Of a DNA stretch of 64,000 nucleotides, positions 1 to 9,283 are shown piece after piece; position 1 is the first letter of the stretch; every line of letters begins with the position of its first letter. Made by a program: the position numbers and the translations under genes. The notes below the pieces were generated by a model, which worked only from the letters and a program-made list of their open reading frames with translations, searched no databases and was not told where the DNA came from. Source of the DNA: Streptomyces tendae (GTDB lineage: Bacteria > Actinomycetota > Actinomycetes > Streptomycetales > Streptomycetaceae); NCBI RefSeq assembly GCF_014650435.1, contig NZ_BMUY01000002.1, positions 434,001 through 498,000 on the forward strand, given 5' to 3'.

Positions 1-187
1 TGCGCCCGAGGCGGACGTCCTCGGCGGCGAACACCTCGGCCATGCCGCCCCGCCCGAGCCTGCGGGTCAGCCGGTACCGGCCGTCGCCGACCAGGCCGCC
101 GTTGCCCCAGTTCTCCGGCGCGTCAGACATACCGCCGCCAGATGCCTCGGGTTCGGACGGGCCCTGGGCGCGCTGCTGCTGTGCCAT
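1..187 (-). CDS. Ser/Thr protein kinase, N-terminal part (runs off the left edge)
   Basis: Only the first 62 codons are inside the window. Reading leftwards from the ATG at 187, the protein has a hydrophilic Gln/Pro-rich tail of about 40 residues. This leads into the start of a Hanks-type kinase domain: [18 protein letters not shown], whose GRGGMAEV is the glycine-rich ATP-binding loop, then a VRLGR segment. The catalytic part lies outside the window. A second in-frame ATG at 127 (MSDAPENW) could also be the start. It is transcribed divergently from the kinase gene at 534, so the two share a 346-bp upstream region. The kinase assignment is firm for the visible part; substrate and domain content beyond it are unknown. 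Confidence 0.8.
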   Translation of the reverse strand, partial: MAQQQRAQGPSEPEASGGGMSDAPENWGNGGLVGDGRYRLTRRLGRGGMAEVFAAEDVRLGR

Positions 188-533
188 CAGTCCTCGCCGT
201 CGTTTCTGCCCGCGGTACGCGCGGTGTTGTTACGGTCTCCGTCGGCCACGCTACAGCCTTCGCGGGGGCCTCCGGTCCGAGATGGGCGCCGGGACCGGAC
301 ATGAGACGGACCGGTCATGAAACCCTGGTTCCGTACTGTCGTGCAAATTCCGTGTACCGGCGGTACGCCCGCTGTAACGCTTCCGCGACGCTTCTTTCGC
401 GTACGGTCACGGAACGGGCACCGCGCTTGACGTGTCGGTGCCCTGGGGCAGACTTGGCCGGGAATAGCACTTTCGATCACGAGCGCGCGTGCCGCTGCCA
501 CCGGCGCCCGCCGTCTATGGGGGACGCAGAGAC
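188..533. promoter_or_regulatory. Divergent promoter region between two kinase genes
   Basis: No convincing gene lies here. The region must hold promoters for both kinase genes. A short perfect palindrome, GTACCG-G-CGGTAC at 354-366, is the only clear symmetric site and could be an operator; this is inference from symmetry and position only. Confidence 0.4.
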
Positions 534-2198
534 ATGAGCCAGGACGCCGCCGGACAGGGACGGTACGCGGGGCGGGCGCTCGCCGGCGGCCGTTACCAGC
601 TGCGCGACTTGCTCGGCGAGGGCGGTATGGCCTCCGTGCACCTGGCGTACGACTCGGTCCTCGACCGCCAGGTCGCGATCAAGACGCTGCACACCGAGCT
701 GGGTCGCGAACAGGCCTTCCGTGAGCGCTTCCGCCGCGAGGCCCAGGCCGTGGCCAAGCTCACGCACACCAACATCGTCTCGGTCTTCGACACCGGCGAG
801 GACGATCTGGACGGCATGACGACGCCGTACATCGTCATGGAGTACGTCGAGGGCAGGCCGCTGGGCTCCGTGCTCGACGAGGACGTGCGGCAGCAGGGCG
901 CGATGCCCGCCGACAAGGCACTGAAGATCACCGCCGACGTGCTGGCCGCCCTGGAGATCAGCCACGAGATGGGCCTGGTCCACCGGGACATCAAGCCGGG
1001 CAACGTGATGATGACCAAGCGCGGCGTGGTCAAGGTGATGGACTTCGGCATCGCCCGCGCCATGCAGTCCGGCGTGACCTCGATGACGCAGACCGGCATG
1101 GTCGTCGGCACCCCGCAGTACCTCTCGCCGGAGCAGGCCCTCGGCCGCGGCGTCGACGCCCGCTCCGACCTGTACTCGGTCGGCATCATGCTGTTCCAAC
1201 TGGTCACCGGGCGCCTGCCGTTCGACGCCGACTCGCCGCTCGCGATCGCGTACGCGCACGTGCAGGAGGAGCCGGTGGCCCCGTCCACCGTCAACCGCGC
1301 CCTGCCCCCGGCGGTGGACGCGCTGGTGGCCCGCGCGCTGAAGAAGAACCCCAACGAACGCTTCCCCAGCGCCGAGGCCATGCGCGACGAGTGCCTGCGG
1401 GTCGCGGCCTCCTTCCAGGCGGCCCCGCCGAGCATCGTGCCCGGCGCCCAGACGTCGAACGGCGCGGGGGTCGGCTCCGCGGTCTTCCCGCCGGTCGACC
1501 AGAGCACGCCGGCGCCCACGGGCCCGGTGCAGACGCCGTACCAGCCGACGCCGGCCCCCGGCCCGAACCCGTACGGCACCCCGGCCCCGGCGGCGCACTC
1601 CCCGGCGTACGGCTATCCGCAGCAGGGCGGATACCAGACGCCGGCCCCGTCGCCGTACGGGCAGCAGCAGGGGGCGTCGACGCCGCCGCCGTACAACCTG
1701 ACACCGTCGGCCCAGGGCTCCGGTTCCCCGGGCGGCGGCAAGAGCAACAAGCCGGTGATCATCGGCTCGATCGTGGTCGCCGTCGTGGCCGTCGGCGCGC
1801 TGGTCGGCGCCCTGCTGATGAACAGCGGCGGCGACGAGGACCCGGAGGCCGGCGGGGGCGGCACGGCGAGCGTGTCGGCGTCGCCGTCGAAGGCGGCGGG
1901 CTACCGCGGGCCGGACACGGAAAGGACCATCGAGAAGGACGAGTGCACCGAGCCTGAGGAGTCGTACAACGACCCCGACAAGATCAAGGTGCCGGACTTC
2001 ACCTTCAAGTACATCGGCTCGGTCAAGGAGTGCTTCAACGCCGCGGGCTGGCGGATGAAGGTCGTCGACGTCGACGAGAACACCTATGGCGAGGGCTCGG
2101 TCCGGGACCAGTTCCCCACGGCGGGCACGGACGTCGACCCGGAGAACATGCCGGAGATCCAGCTCAAGGTCTCGACGGGCAACCCGCCCTCCGAGTGA
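534..2198 (+). CDS. Membrane Ser/Thr protein kinase with PASTA-like C-terminus
   Basis: A 554-residue eukaryotic-type kinase. The cytoplasmic kinase domain covers about residues 20-285: glycine loop GEGGMASV (28-35), ATP-anchoring Lys50 in AIKTL, catalytic HRD at 150-152, DFG at 170-172, then a Thr-rich activation segment and SPEQ. A Pro/Gly/Tyr-rich linker follows (about 300-400), then one membrane span near 407-429. The extracellular tail of about 100 residues has a KVPDF start and a PxAGT turn like a single PASTA domain, so it may bind cell-wall fragments. The ATG at 534 is chosen over an upstream ATG at 489 because GGGGGA precedes it at good spacing and the extra 15 residues are unlike the family. 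It is monocistronic and ends at a strong terminator. Confidence 0.88.
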   Translation: MSQDAAGQGRYAGRALAGGRYQLRDLLGEGGMASVHLAYDSVLDRQVAIKTLHTELGREQAFRERFRREAQAVAKLTHTNIVSVFDTGEDDLDGMTTPYIVMEYVEGRPLGSVLDEDVRQQGAMPADKALKITADVLAALEISHEMGLVHRDIKPGNVMMTKRGVVKVMDFGIARAMQSGVTSMTQTGMVVGTPQYLSPEQALGRGVDARSDLYSVGIMLFQLVTGRLPFDADSPLAIAYAHVQEEPVAPSTVNRALPPAVDALVARALKKNPNERFPSAEAMRDECLRVAASFQAAPPSIVPGAQTSNGAGVGSAVFPPVDQSTPAPTGPVQTPYQPTPAPGPNPYGTPAPAAHSPAYGYPQQGGYQTPAPSPYGQQQGASTPPPYNLTPSAQGSGSPGGGKSNKPVIIGSIVVAVVAVGALVGALLMNSGGDEDPEAGGGGTASVSASPSKAAGYRGPDTERTIEKDECTEPEESYNDPDKIKVPDFTFKYIGSVKECFNAAGWRMKVVDVDENTYGEGSVRDQFPTAGTDVDPENMPEIQLKVSTGNPPSE

Positions 2199-2229
2199 GC
2201 CCGTGACGACGTGACGGACGGCTGACGCC

Positions 2230-2263
2230 GAAGGGCCCGGCAGCACACGCTGCCGGGCCCTTC
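2230..2263. terminator. Bidirectional terminator hairpin
   Basis: Perfect 15-bp stem (GAAGGGCCCGGCAGC and its complement) with an ACAC loop, lying between the convergent kinase gene and bpa, so it can serve both. Confidence 0.8.
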
Positions 2264-2284
2264 GCGATATCCGTGCCTACATGA

Positions 2285-2824
2285 CTAGAGGTAGGGGCCG
2301 CCGGAACGGCCGCCCGGGTGCGGGGGCTCCTCGCCCTCCGGGGCGGTGCCGGGCGGCAGCGCGCGGCGCATCTGCTCCAGCTGGGCCCGGGCGGCCATCT
2401 GCTGGGCGAACAGCGTGGTCTGGATGCCGTGGAAGAGGCCCTCCAGCCAGCCGACCAGCTGTGCCTGCGCGATCCGCAGTTCGGCGTCGGTCGGGGTGCC
2501 GTCGTCCGTGAAGGGCAGCGAGAGCCGCTCCAGCTCCTCCACCAGCTCCGGGGCCAGACCGTCCTCCAGCTCCTTCACCGAGCTGGCGTGGATCTCCTTG
2601 AGCCGGACCCGGCTCGCCTCGTCCAGGGGCGCGACCCGCACCTCTTCGAGCAGCTGCTTGATCATGCTGCCGATCCGCATGACCTTGGCGGGCTGCTCCA
2701 CCTGCTCGGTCACCGGAATCTCGCGGGAGTCGTCGTCCCCGCCGCCGCTGAGCGCCATTCCGTCCTGGCCGACGACCAGGATCTGGGGGTTCTCCGGCGA
2801 CCTGTCGTTCCTCGGCATCTCCAT
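2285..2824 (-). CDS. bpa: Bacterial proteasome activator Bpa (DUF2587)
   Basis: A 179-residue ATP-independent activator that docks on the 20S proteasome and feeds it unfolded proteins. The conserved core is clear: EQPAKVMRIGSMIKQLLEE, PLDEASR, ELEDGLAPELVEELERLSLPF, and AQAQLVGWLEGLFHGIQ followed by FAQQMAARAQL. The protein ends in GGPYL, matching the GQYL-type tail with which the mycobacterial homologue (Bpa/PafE) opens the proteasome gate. The start is placed at the ATG at 2824 (MEMPRNDRSP) because similarity to the family begins about there; a longer reading to 2965 is possible but lacks support. It stands alone between a terminator and a divergent surface-protein gene. Confidence 0.88.
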   Translation of the reverse strand: MEMPRNDRSPENPQILVVGQDGMALSGGGDDDSREIPVTEQVEQPAKVMRIGSMIKQLLEEVRVAPLDEASRVRLKEIHASSVKELEDGLAPELVEELERLSLPFTDDGTPTDAELRIAQAQLVGWLEGLFHGIQTTLFAQQMAARAQLEQMRRALPPGTAPEGEEPPHPGGRSGGPYL

Positions 2825-2996
2825 GTGGCCATTGTCGCGCACCCGGGAGGCGCGGACGGGTGGTGCCCCCGCGGAAACGGCCCCGACGCGTTCGGCGGCG
2901 CCCGGAATGCCGGTCTCACCGACCGGTGTGAGGCTTGTTCCGTCGATTTCCCCGACGCTTTCCACGACCGCTCATCACCGGGAGGGGGTCACGGAC

Positions 2997-3758
2997 GTGA
3001 CTCCATGGCTGCGCACACTGCGGGCGACGGGGCTGGCGGGTGCCCTGGGGGCCGGCGCGGTGGTGGCGCCGTACGCGGCGGGGCCGGCCCACGGTGCCGG
3101 GTTGCCGGCGTCGGCACCGGTCGCGGTGGTGGTGGCGGCGCCGTCGCCGGGGCCCTCCGCGCCGGGGGCGGTCGCCGTCCCGGACGGCTCCGGCACCCAT
3201 GACGGGCGGGGCGGTCACGAACGTCCCGGGCGCGCCGACGGCCACGACCGCACGGAGCGGCCGGACCGGCCGGACGCCGGACCCTCCTCCCGGCCCACCG
3301 AAAACTCCGGCCCCGGAGATGGAGCGGGGCGCCGGCCACCCAAGTCCTCGTCCCCCTCGTCCTCCACTACCTCCGCCGCCTCACCGTCGGCGTCCGGCAC
3401 GGCCGACCCCGGCCCCTCCCGGGGCGGAAAGCAGCCGGGTGAGGGCAGGCAACGGCCCGGACGCGACGAGGAGCGCGGGCGGGAGCGGGACGGCAGGGAC
3501 GAGAACGCCGACCGGTACCCGGACGACGACGCCGCCGTCGGCGTCCCCGAGGACCCGGCCACCGCCGCGCCGCCCGGTGCGACCGAGGCCGCCGAGGTGT
3601 CCCCGGCCGCCCCGTCCCGGTCCCCGGCGCAGAGCGGCACGCCCACCCGGGCGGCCGCCGAGCCCGTCCTGCGAGTCCTCCCGCTCGGCAGCGGGCTGGT
3701 GCTCATCGGCCTCGGCCTGGCCCTGGGCCTCGCGGGGCTGCGCCTGCGCCGGGGGTGA
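2997..3758 (+). CDS. Predicted cell-surface protein, signal peptide plus C-terminal membrane anchor
   Basis: A 253-residue protein not recognised as a named family. Starting at the GTG at 2997 (GGAGGGGG ribosome site 8 nt upstream), it has an N-terminal hydrophobic export signal (TGLAGALGAGAVVAPYAAG) ending near AHG. A long disordered stretch rich in Pro, Ser, Asp, Arg and Gly follows. One membrane span, GLVLIGLGLALGLAGL, comes just before a basic RLRRG tail. This signal/stalk/anchor layout is common in Streptomyces wall-exposed proteins. No LPXTG-type sorting motif stands out before the span, so it is probably held by the membrane segment rather than by a sortase. The role is unknown. Confidence 0.65.
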   Translation: MTPWLRTLRATGLAGALGAGAVVAPYAAGPAHGAGLPASAPVAVVVAAPSPGPSAPGAVAVPDGSGTHDGRGGHERPGRADGHDRTERPDRPDAGPSSRPTENSGPGDGAGRRPPKSSSPSSSTTSAASPSASGTADPGPSRGGKQPGEGRQRPGRDEERGRERDGRDENADRYPDDDAAVGVPEDPATAAPPGATEAAEVSPAAPSRSPAQSGTPTRAAAEPVLRVLPLGSGLVLIGLGLALGLAGLRLRRG

Positions 3759-3804
3759 CCCCCGCACAGCCCAGGCGCCCACCCCGGCACCGGCCGTGCG
3801 CCGC

Positions 3805-4785
3805 CTACGGGGCGACCAGCAGCACCTTGCCGATGTGCCCGCTCTCCTCGACCACCCGGTGGCCCTCGGCGGCCTCGCTCATCGGCATCTCTCGGTCGAC
3901 GACCGGGCGGACGTGTCCCCCGGCGAACAGCGGCCAGACGTGCTCCTTGACGGCCGCCACGATCGCCGCCTTCTCCTCCAGGGGCCGGGCCCGCAGCGAG
4001 GTGGCGCTGACGGCGGCGCGCTTGGCCAGGAGCGTGCCGATGTTCAGCTCGCCCTTCCGGCCGCCCTGCATGCCGATGATCGCGAGACGGCCGTTCACGG
4101 CGAGGGCCTGGACGTTGCGGTCCAGGTACTTCGCGCCCATGTTGTCGAGGATGACGTCGGCGCCGGCGCCGCCGGTGGCGTCCTTCACCTCGGCGACGAA
4201 GTCCTGGTCCCGGTAGTTGATCAGGACGTCCGCGCCCAGCTCGGCGCAGCGCTCCAGCTTCTCCTTGGTGCCCGCCGTCACCGCGACCTTCGCTCCGACG
4301 GCCTTGGCGAGCTGGATCGCCATGGTGCCGATGCCGCTGGAGCCGCCGTGCACGAGCAGCGTCTCGCCGGGGCGCAGGTGGGCGACCATGAAGACGTTTG
4401 ACCAGACGGTGCAGACCACCTCGGGCAGTGCCGCCGCCCCCTTCAGGTCGACGCCCTGCGGCACCGGCAGCAGCTGGCCGGCCGGGACGACGACCTTCTC
4501 GGCGTAGCCGCCGCCCGAGAGCAGCGCGCACACCTCGTCGCCCACGGCCCAGCCGGACACGCCGGGGCCGAGCGCGGCCACGCGTCCGGAGCACTCCAGG
4601 CCCGGGTAGGGGGAAGCGCCGGGCGGGGGGTCGTAGAAGCCCTGGCGCTGCATGATGTCGGCGCGGTTGACGGCGCTGGCCGCCACCTCGACCAGGACCT
4701 CGCCCTCGCCGGGCTGCGGGTCGGGAACCTCGGCCCACACCAGCGACTCGGGGCCTCCGGGTTCGGGAATCGTGATCGCATGCAT
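3805..4785 (-). CDS. NAD(P)H:quinone oxidoreductase, medium-chain dehydrogenase family (PIG3-like)
   Basis: A 326-residue zinc-independent MDR-family reductase. The start MHAITIPEPGGPESL is typical of the quinone oxidoreductase/PIG3 branch. Residues about 40-60 contain VNRADIMQRQGFYDPPPGAS, diagnostic of this subgroup. The NADP-binding Rossmann segment LLVHGGSSGIGTMAIQLAK is followed by TAGTKEKL and VILDNMGAKYL. The family reduces quinones or alkenals with NADPH in the cytoplasm. The ATG at 4785 is used because the protein aligns with the family from there; the reading frame stays open upstream to 4956 without family-like sequence. It is divergent from the ABC transporter genes. Confidence 0.88.
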   Translation of the reverse strand: MHAITIPEPGGPESLVWAEVPDPQPGEGEVLVEVAASAVNRADIMQRQGFYDPPPGASPYPGLECSGRVAALGPGVSGWAVGDEVCALLSGGGYAEKVVVPAGQLLPVPQGVDLKGAAALPEVVCTVWSNVFMVAHLRPGETLLVHGGSSGIGTMAIQLAKAVGAKVAVTAGTKEKLERCAELGADVLINYRDQDFVAEVKDATGGAGADVILDNMGAKYLDRNVQALAVNGRLAIIGMQGGRKGELNIGTLLAKRAAVSATSLRARPLEEKAAIVAAVKEHVWPLFAGGHVRPVVDREMPMSEAAEGHRVVEESGHIGKVLLVAP

Positions 4786-4927
4786 GGGGCCGACGCTACT
4801 CCTGTGCCCCCGTCCCCCTCCCCGCCGGAAAATCCCCGTGCGTCGGCGATGAGTTTGCGCGACGGTAAAGGTCTTCCCATGCGTAGCCCAAGAACGCGTA
4901 CACGAAGAACGCGGAAGGACCCACAGC

Positions 4928-5950
4928 ATGAGCACGCACACGTCCGGACTCGCCATTCAGACCGAGGGCCTGGTGAAGACGTTCGGTGAGACCCGGGCCG
5001 TGGACGGGGTGGACCTCGCGGTGCCCGCCGGCACGGTCTACGGCGTTCTCGGCCCGAACGGCGCCGGCAAGACCACCACGGTGAAGATGCTCGCCACCCT
5101 GCTGCGGCCGGACGGCGGCCAGGCCCGCGTCTTCGGTCACGACGTGGTGCGCGAGGCCGACGAGGTACGCGGCCGGGTGAGCCTCACCGGGCAGTACGCG
5201 TCCGTGGACGAGGACCTCACCGGCAGCGAGAACCTGGTCCTGCTGGGCCGGCTCCTCGGGCACGGCAAGGCGGCGGCGCGGGAGCGCGGCGACCAGCTGC
5301 TGGCGGCCTTCGGGCTGACGGACGCCGCGGCGAAGCAGGTCAAGCACTACTCGGGCGGCATGCGGCGGCGCATCGACATCGCCGCCTCCATCCTCAACAC
5401 CCCCGACCTGCTCTTCCTCGACGAGCCCACCACCGGGCTCGACCCACGCAGCCGCAACCAGGTGTGGGACATCGTGCGCGCGGTCGTCGCCCAGGGCACG
5501 ACCGTGCTGCTGACCACGCAGTACCTGGACGAGGCCGATCAGCTGGCGTCCAGGATCGCCGTCATCGACAAGGGGCGGGTGATCGCCGAGGGCACCAAGG
5601 GCGAGCTGAAGTCCTCCGTCGGCGCCGGCTCCGTCCATCTGCGGCTGCGGGACGCGGAGGAGCGGCCCGAGGCCGAGCGCGTCCTGCGGAACCTGCTGGT
5701 GGCCGAGGTGCAGCTGGAGCCCGACCCGGTGGCGCTGACCGCACGCCTCGGGGCGGCGGCCAGTGACACCGCCGCCGACCAGGCGGCCAAGGCGCTCGGT
5801 GAGCTGGCCCGGGCCGGCATCACCGTCGACAGCTTCTCCCTGGGACAGCCCAGCCTCGACGAGGTCTTCCTGGCGCTGACCGGGCACGACACCGGCCAGA
5901 GCACCGACGGCGGCTCCGGCACTGACACGAAGGGCGAGGTGGCGGCATGA
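4928..5950 (+). CDS. ABC transporter ATP-binding protein, DrrA (daunorubicin-resistance) family
   Basis: A 340-residue ATPase of a drug- or lipid-export type ABC system. Walker A is GPNGAGKTT (residues 42-50), the ABC signature is YSGGMRRR (about 141), Walker B is [13 protein letters not shown], and a switch histidine region follows [14 protein letters not shown]. The roughly 100-residue C-terminal extension is typical of DrrA and ends in the conserved [16 protein letters not shown]. The GGAAGGA ribosome site lies about 10 nt upstream of the ATG. Its last codons overlap the permease gene by 4 nt (ATGA), so the two are translationally coupled. The substrate cannot be deduced. Confidence 0.9.
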   Translation: MSTHTSGLAIQTEGLVKTFGETRAVDGVDLAVPAGTVYGVLGPNGAGKTTTVKMLATLLRPDGGQARVFGHDVVREADEVRGRVSLTGQYASVDEDLTGSENLVLLGRLLGHGKAAARERGDQLLAAFGLTDAAAKQVKHYSGGMRRRIDIAASILNTPDLLFLDEPTTGLDPRSRNQVWDIVRAVVAQGTTVLLTTQYLDEADQLASRIAVIDKGRVIAEGTKGELKSSVGAGSVHLRLRDAEERPEAERVLRNLLVAEVQLEPDPVALTARLGAAASDTAADQAAKALGELARAGITVDSFSLGQPSLDEVFLALTGHDTGQSTDGGSGTDTKGEVAA

Positions 5951-6795
5951 GCACGGCCACGAGCACCGAGGACAAGGGTCTCTCCGCGGTCAGCACCGAG
6001 TCGCTGGCGGCCCTGCTGGTGACCAGGGAGCGGCCGCCGCGGCCCAGCGCCTGGTCCACGTCCCTGACCTTCGGCTGGCGCGCGATCCTCAAGATCAAGC
6101 ACGTGCCGGAGCAGCTCTTCGACGTCACCGCCTTCCCGATCATGAACCTGCTGATGTTCACGTACCTCTTCGGCGGTGCGCTGGCGGGTTCGCCCGGTGA
6201 CTACATCCAGTTCGTACTGCCGGGCATCCTCGTGATGTCGGTCGTGATGATCACGATGTACACCGGGGTCTCGGTGAACATCGACATCGAGAAGGGCGTC
6301 TTCGACCGCATCCGCTCGCTGCCCATCTGGCGGCCCTCGGCGATGGTCGGCTACCTCCTCGGCGACGCCCTGCGCTACACCATCGCGTCCATCGTCATGC
6401 TCGCCGTCGGACTGCTGCTCGGTTACCGGCCCGACGGCGGGTTCGTCGGCGTGGTCGCCGGGATCACCCTGCTGCTGATCTTCTCGTTCGCCTTCTCGTG
6501 GATCTGGACGATGTTCGGGCTGATGCTGCGCACCGAGAAGTCCGTGATGAGCGTCAGCATGATGGTGATCTTCCCGCTCACCTTCCTGTCCAACGTCTTC
6601 GTCGACCCGAAGACCATGCCGGGCTGGCTGCAGGCCTTCGTCAACAACAGCCCGATCACCCACCTGGCGTCCGCGGTGCGCGGGCTGATGGCGGGCGACT
6701 GGCCCGGCGTCGAGATCGCCTGGACGCTGGGCTGGGCGGGCCTGTTCCTGCTGGTCTTCGGCCCGGTCACGATGCGGCTCTACAACCGCAAGTAA
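5947..6795 (+). CDS. ABC transporter permease, DrrB family
   Basis: A 282-residue membrane partner of the preceding ATPase. After about 35 cytoplasmic residues there are roughly six hydrophobic spans. The ABC-2 permease hallmarks are visible: an early loop [21 protein letters not shown], a cytoplasmic [12 protein letters not shown] coupling helix, and [28 protein letters not shown] near the C-terminus. The family works as a dimer with the ATPase to export drugs or lipids. Confidence 0.9.
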   Translation: MSTATSTEDKGLSAVSTESLAALLVTRERPPRPSAWSTSLTFGWRAILKIKHVPEQLFDVTAFPIMNLLMFTYLFGGALAGSPGDYIQFVLPGILVMSVVMITMYTGVSVNIDIEKGVFDRIRSLPIWRPSAMVGYLLGDALRYTIASIVMLAVGLLLGYRPDGGFVGVVAGITLLLIFSFAFSWIWTMFGLMLRTEKSVMSVSMMVIFPLTFLSNVFVDPKTMPGWLQAFVNNSPITHLASAVRGLMAGDWPGVEIAWTLGWAGLFLLVFGPVTMRLYNRK

Positions 6796-6812
6796 CAGGG
6801 GAGAAGGGCGGC

Positions 6813-7919
6813 TCAGTCGCGGGGGAACGGGCGGGCGTCGGGCGTCACATGGGTGGCCGGCGTCGCCCGTACGATCGTGATCAGGCGGTCCGTCAGCTCC
6901 AGCCCGCCGACGGCCGGGTCGTCGTAGCCCAGGACCCGGTGGCCGCGGATCACGCTCACCACCAGGTCCTCCACCTCCCGCGGGTTCTTGCCCGCCTCGG
7001 CCTTTATGACGGGCCGTTCGATGAGATCGAGCCCGCTGCCCTGGCTGATCAGATCCTCCATGACCATGCCGGCGGCGGGGCTGAGCACGGAGAGCCCCAG
7101 CAACCGGCCGGCGGCGCTGGCGCTGGTGATCACCGCGTCGGCGCCGGACTGCTTCAGCAGCGGCGCGTTCTCCTCCTCGCGGACCGCGACCACGATCTTC
7201 GCGCCGCGGTTGAGCTGGCGGGCCGTCAGTGTGACCAGCACGGCCGTGTCGTCGCGCTGGGTGGCGATGATGATCTGCTTCGCCCGGTACGCCTCGGCCC
7301 GGTTGAGCACGTCGCTGCGGGTCGCGTCACCGACCACACCCGCGTAGCCGTGGGCCGTCGCGGCCTCGATGGCCTTTCCGCTGGGGTCGACCACGACCAC
7401 CTGGTCCTTGCGCAGCCCCGTCGCGCAGACGGTCTGGATCGCCGACCGCCCCTTGGTTCCGAAGCCGACGACGACGGTGTGATCGCGCAAGGCGGACCTC
7501 CAGCGGTTCAGGCGCCACTCCTCCCGAGTGCGCTCGGTGAGGGCTTCCAGCGTGGTGCCGACCAGGATGATCAGGAAGAGCACGCGCAGCGGCGTGATGA
7601 CGAAGATGTTGGTCAGCCGGGCGGCGTCGCTGACCGGCGTGATGTCACCGTAGCCGGTGGTGGAGAGGGTGACGGTGGCGTAGTAGAAGGAGTCGAGGAG
7701 GTCGACGGAACCGTCGGAGTTGTCGGTGTAGCCGTCGTGGTCCGCGTAGACGATGACGGCCGTCACCACGAGGACCAGCAGGGCGATGGACAGCCGTTTG
7801 GCGACCTGCCGGAACGGGTGCTCCACCAGCTTCCTGGGGAGTTTCACCTTGTGGGTCACGAAGTGCTCGTCCGCCTGCCGAGCGATCGCGTCCTGGCCCG
7901 GAAGTTTCACGTGAAACAC
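6813..7919 (-). CDS. Two-TM potassium channel with cytoplasmic RCK (TrkA-N) domain
   Basis: A 368-residue voltage-independent K+ channel subunit. TM1 is about residues 42-59. The pore helix leads to the selectivity filter TTGYGD (87-92), and TM2 is about 102-125. From residue 148 comes an RCK domain with the Rossmann motif VVGFGTKGRSA, an acidic VVVVD at the end of the second strand, and IIATQRDDTAVLVTL. Such channels are tetramers gated by ligand or nucleotide binding to RCK. The first codons (ATG TTT CAC GTG AAA C) are also a perfect parS sequence. The gene overlaps the end of moeA by 13 nt, so the two are probably co-transcribed. No better start is visible downstream. Confidence 0.88.
   Translation of the reverse strand: MFHVKLPGQDAIARQADEHFVTHKVKLPRKLVEHPFRQVAKRLSIALLVLVVTAVIVYADHDGYTDNSDGSVDLLDSFYYATVTLSTTGYGDITPVSDAARLTNIFVITPLRVLFLIILVGTTLEALTERTREEWRLNRWRSALRDHTVVVGFGTKGRSAIQTVCATGLRKDQVVVVDPSGKAIEAATAHGYAGVVGDATRSDVLNRAEAYRAKQIIIATQRDDTAVLVTLTARQLNRGAKIVVAVREEENAPLLKQSGADAVITSASAAGRLLGLSVLSPAAGMVMEDLISQGSGLDLIERPVIKAEAGKNPREVEDLVVSVIRGHRVLGYDDPAVGGLELTDRLITIVRATPATHVTPDARPFPRD
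7904..7917. other. parS site (ParB-binding centromere sequence)
   Basis: The perfect palindrome GTTTCACGTGAAAC, identical to the Streptomyces parS consensus. It overlaps the stop codon of moeA (TGA at 7909-7907) and the first codons of the K+ channel gene. In Streptomyces such sites cluster around oriC and load ParB for chromosome segregation. Confidence 0.92.
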
Positions 7920-9283
7920 ACCCCGATTCCGCCGGCCGCCCAGGGCAGGTCGAGCAGTTCGGCCTCCTGGCCGGACCGCGCACCGCCAGGGGGTACGACG
8001 GCCAGGGCGTCGGCGGCCGCGACACCGCGCAGCATCGCGGGGCCGTTGTAGTGCAGCGGCACGGCACCCTCGTCGCGCAGCACGACGGGCACGAGCCGGG
8101 TGTCATACGGGTGCCCGTGCACCGCGTCCCGCAGCGGCAGCGTGTACGGCTCGGGCGCCGGACGGGCCGCGAGGGTGCGCAGCAGCGGCTCGGCGAGGGT
8201 GAGCAGGCCGGAGACGGCGGCGAGGGGATTGCCGGGCAGTCCGACGAGGTGCTGGTCGCCCTTGAGGCGGGCCAGCAGCATGGGGTGCCCGGGGCGCACC
8301 TCCACGCCGTCCACGAGGAGTTCGGCGCCGATCCGGCGCAGGGTCGGGTGGACGTGGTCGACGGGGCCCGCCGCGGTGCCGCCGGTCGTGACGATCAGGT
8401 CGGCGTCGGAGGCCGTGACGGCACGGTGCAGCGCCTTGGCGTCGTCGCCGATCCGGCGCACGGCGCGGACCTCGGCGCCCAGCGCGCGCAGCCAGGGCGG
8501 CAGCATCGGGCCGAGCGCGTCCCGGATGAGGCCGTCGTGCGGGAGGCCCTCGGTGAGCAGTTCGTCGCCGAGGACGAGGACGTCGACGCGGGGGCGGGGG
8601 ACCGCGGTGAGGGTGTCGTACCCGGCCGCGGCCGCGAGGCCCAGCACCGCCGGGGTCGCGAGGGTGCCGACGGGCAGCAACTGGTCGCCGCTGCGGCACT
8701 CCTGGCCGCGCGGGCGGATGTCCTGACCGTGGCCGACCTCGCGGGTGGGGTGCAGGCGGCCGCGTTCGTCGGTGCGGCCGTGCTCGGTGCGCAGTACGGC
8801 GGTGGTGTCAGCGGGGATCCGCGCGCCGGTGGCGATGCGGACGGCCTCGCCGTCGGTGAGGGGCGCGGGTTCCGCGTGTCCGGCCAGGACGCCCTCGTCG
8901 CGCACCTCCCAGGGGCCCGGTCCTGCGAGGGCCCAGCCGTCCATCGCGGAGGTGTCGAAGGAGGGCAGGTCGGTGAGGGCGGCCAGGGGCGCGGCCAGGG
9001 TGAGGCCGAGGGCGGCGTCGAGGGGCACGGCGACGGGGGTGCGGCGGGCGGCGCGGGCCGCGGCGCGGGCGGCGCGCTCGGCGGTCGCCCGGGCCTCGGG
9101 CCAGGGGGTCGCGCCGTGGTGGGAGTCCGCCGGGTGGTGCGGGGCGGGCGTGCCGTGTCCGCCGCGGCCCGGGTGGGCGGGGCCGCGGTGGGCGGGGCCC
9201 GGGTTCTCCTTCACGAGGGCGAGCGCCTCCTCGACGTCGAGGTCCTCGGCCTCCGTGTCGGCCCGCGTGCCGGGGGAGGTCAT
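7907..9283 (-). CDS. moeA: Molybdopterin molybdenumtransferase MoeA-family protein
   Basis: A 458-residue protein. About 60 residues of His/Pro/Glu-rich N-terminal extension precede a MoeA core: PVAVPLDAALGLTLAAPLAAL, LPSFDTSAMDGWAL, then VRIATGARIPADT. The molybdopterin-binding domain has PRVDVLVLGDEL, RDALGPML and DLIVTTGGTAAGPVDHV, and closes with GLPGNPLAA. The family ligates molybdate to adenylated molybdopterin, the last step of cofactor synthesis. The GTAAGP loop differs from the usual GVSVGD, as in the actinobacterial MoeA side-branch, so exact activity is less certain. Start at the ATG at 9283, overlapping the mobA stop by one base (TGATG). The stop lies inside the parS site. Confidence 0.85.
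   Translation of the reverse strand: MTSPGTRADTEAEDLDVEEALALVKENPGPAHRGPAHPGRGGHGTPAPHHPADSHHGATPWPEARATAERAARAAARAARRTPVAVPLDAALGLTLAAPLAALTDLPSFDTSAMDGWALAGPGPWEVRDEGVLAGHAEPAPLTDGEAVRIATGARIPADTTAVLRTEHGRTDERGRLHPTREVGHGQDIRPRGQECRSGDQLLPVGTLATPAVLGLAAAAGYDTLTAVPRPRVDVLVLGDELLTEGLPHDGLIRDALGPMLPPWLRALGAEVRAVRRIGDDAKALHRAVTASDADLIVTTGGTAAGPVDHVHPTLRRIGAELLVDGVEVRPGHPMLLARLKGDQHLVGLPGNPLAAVSGLLTLAEPLLRTLAARPAPEPYTLPLRDAVHGHPYDTRLVPVVLRDEGAVPLHYNGPAMLRGVAAADALAVVPPGGARSGQEAELLDLPWAAGGIGVCFT

Noticed and set aside
477..2246. Long open frame opposite the first complete kinase gene
   Set aside because: Arg/Val/His-rich shadow of the real gene caused by high GC; the plus strand carries intact kinase motifs.
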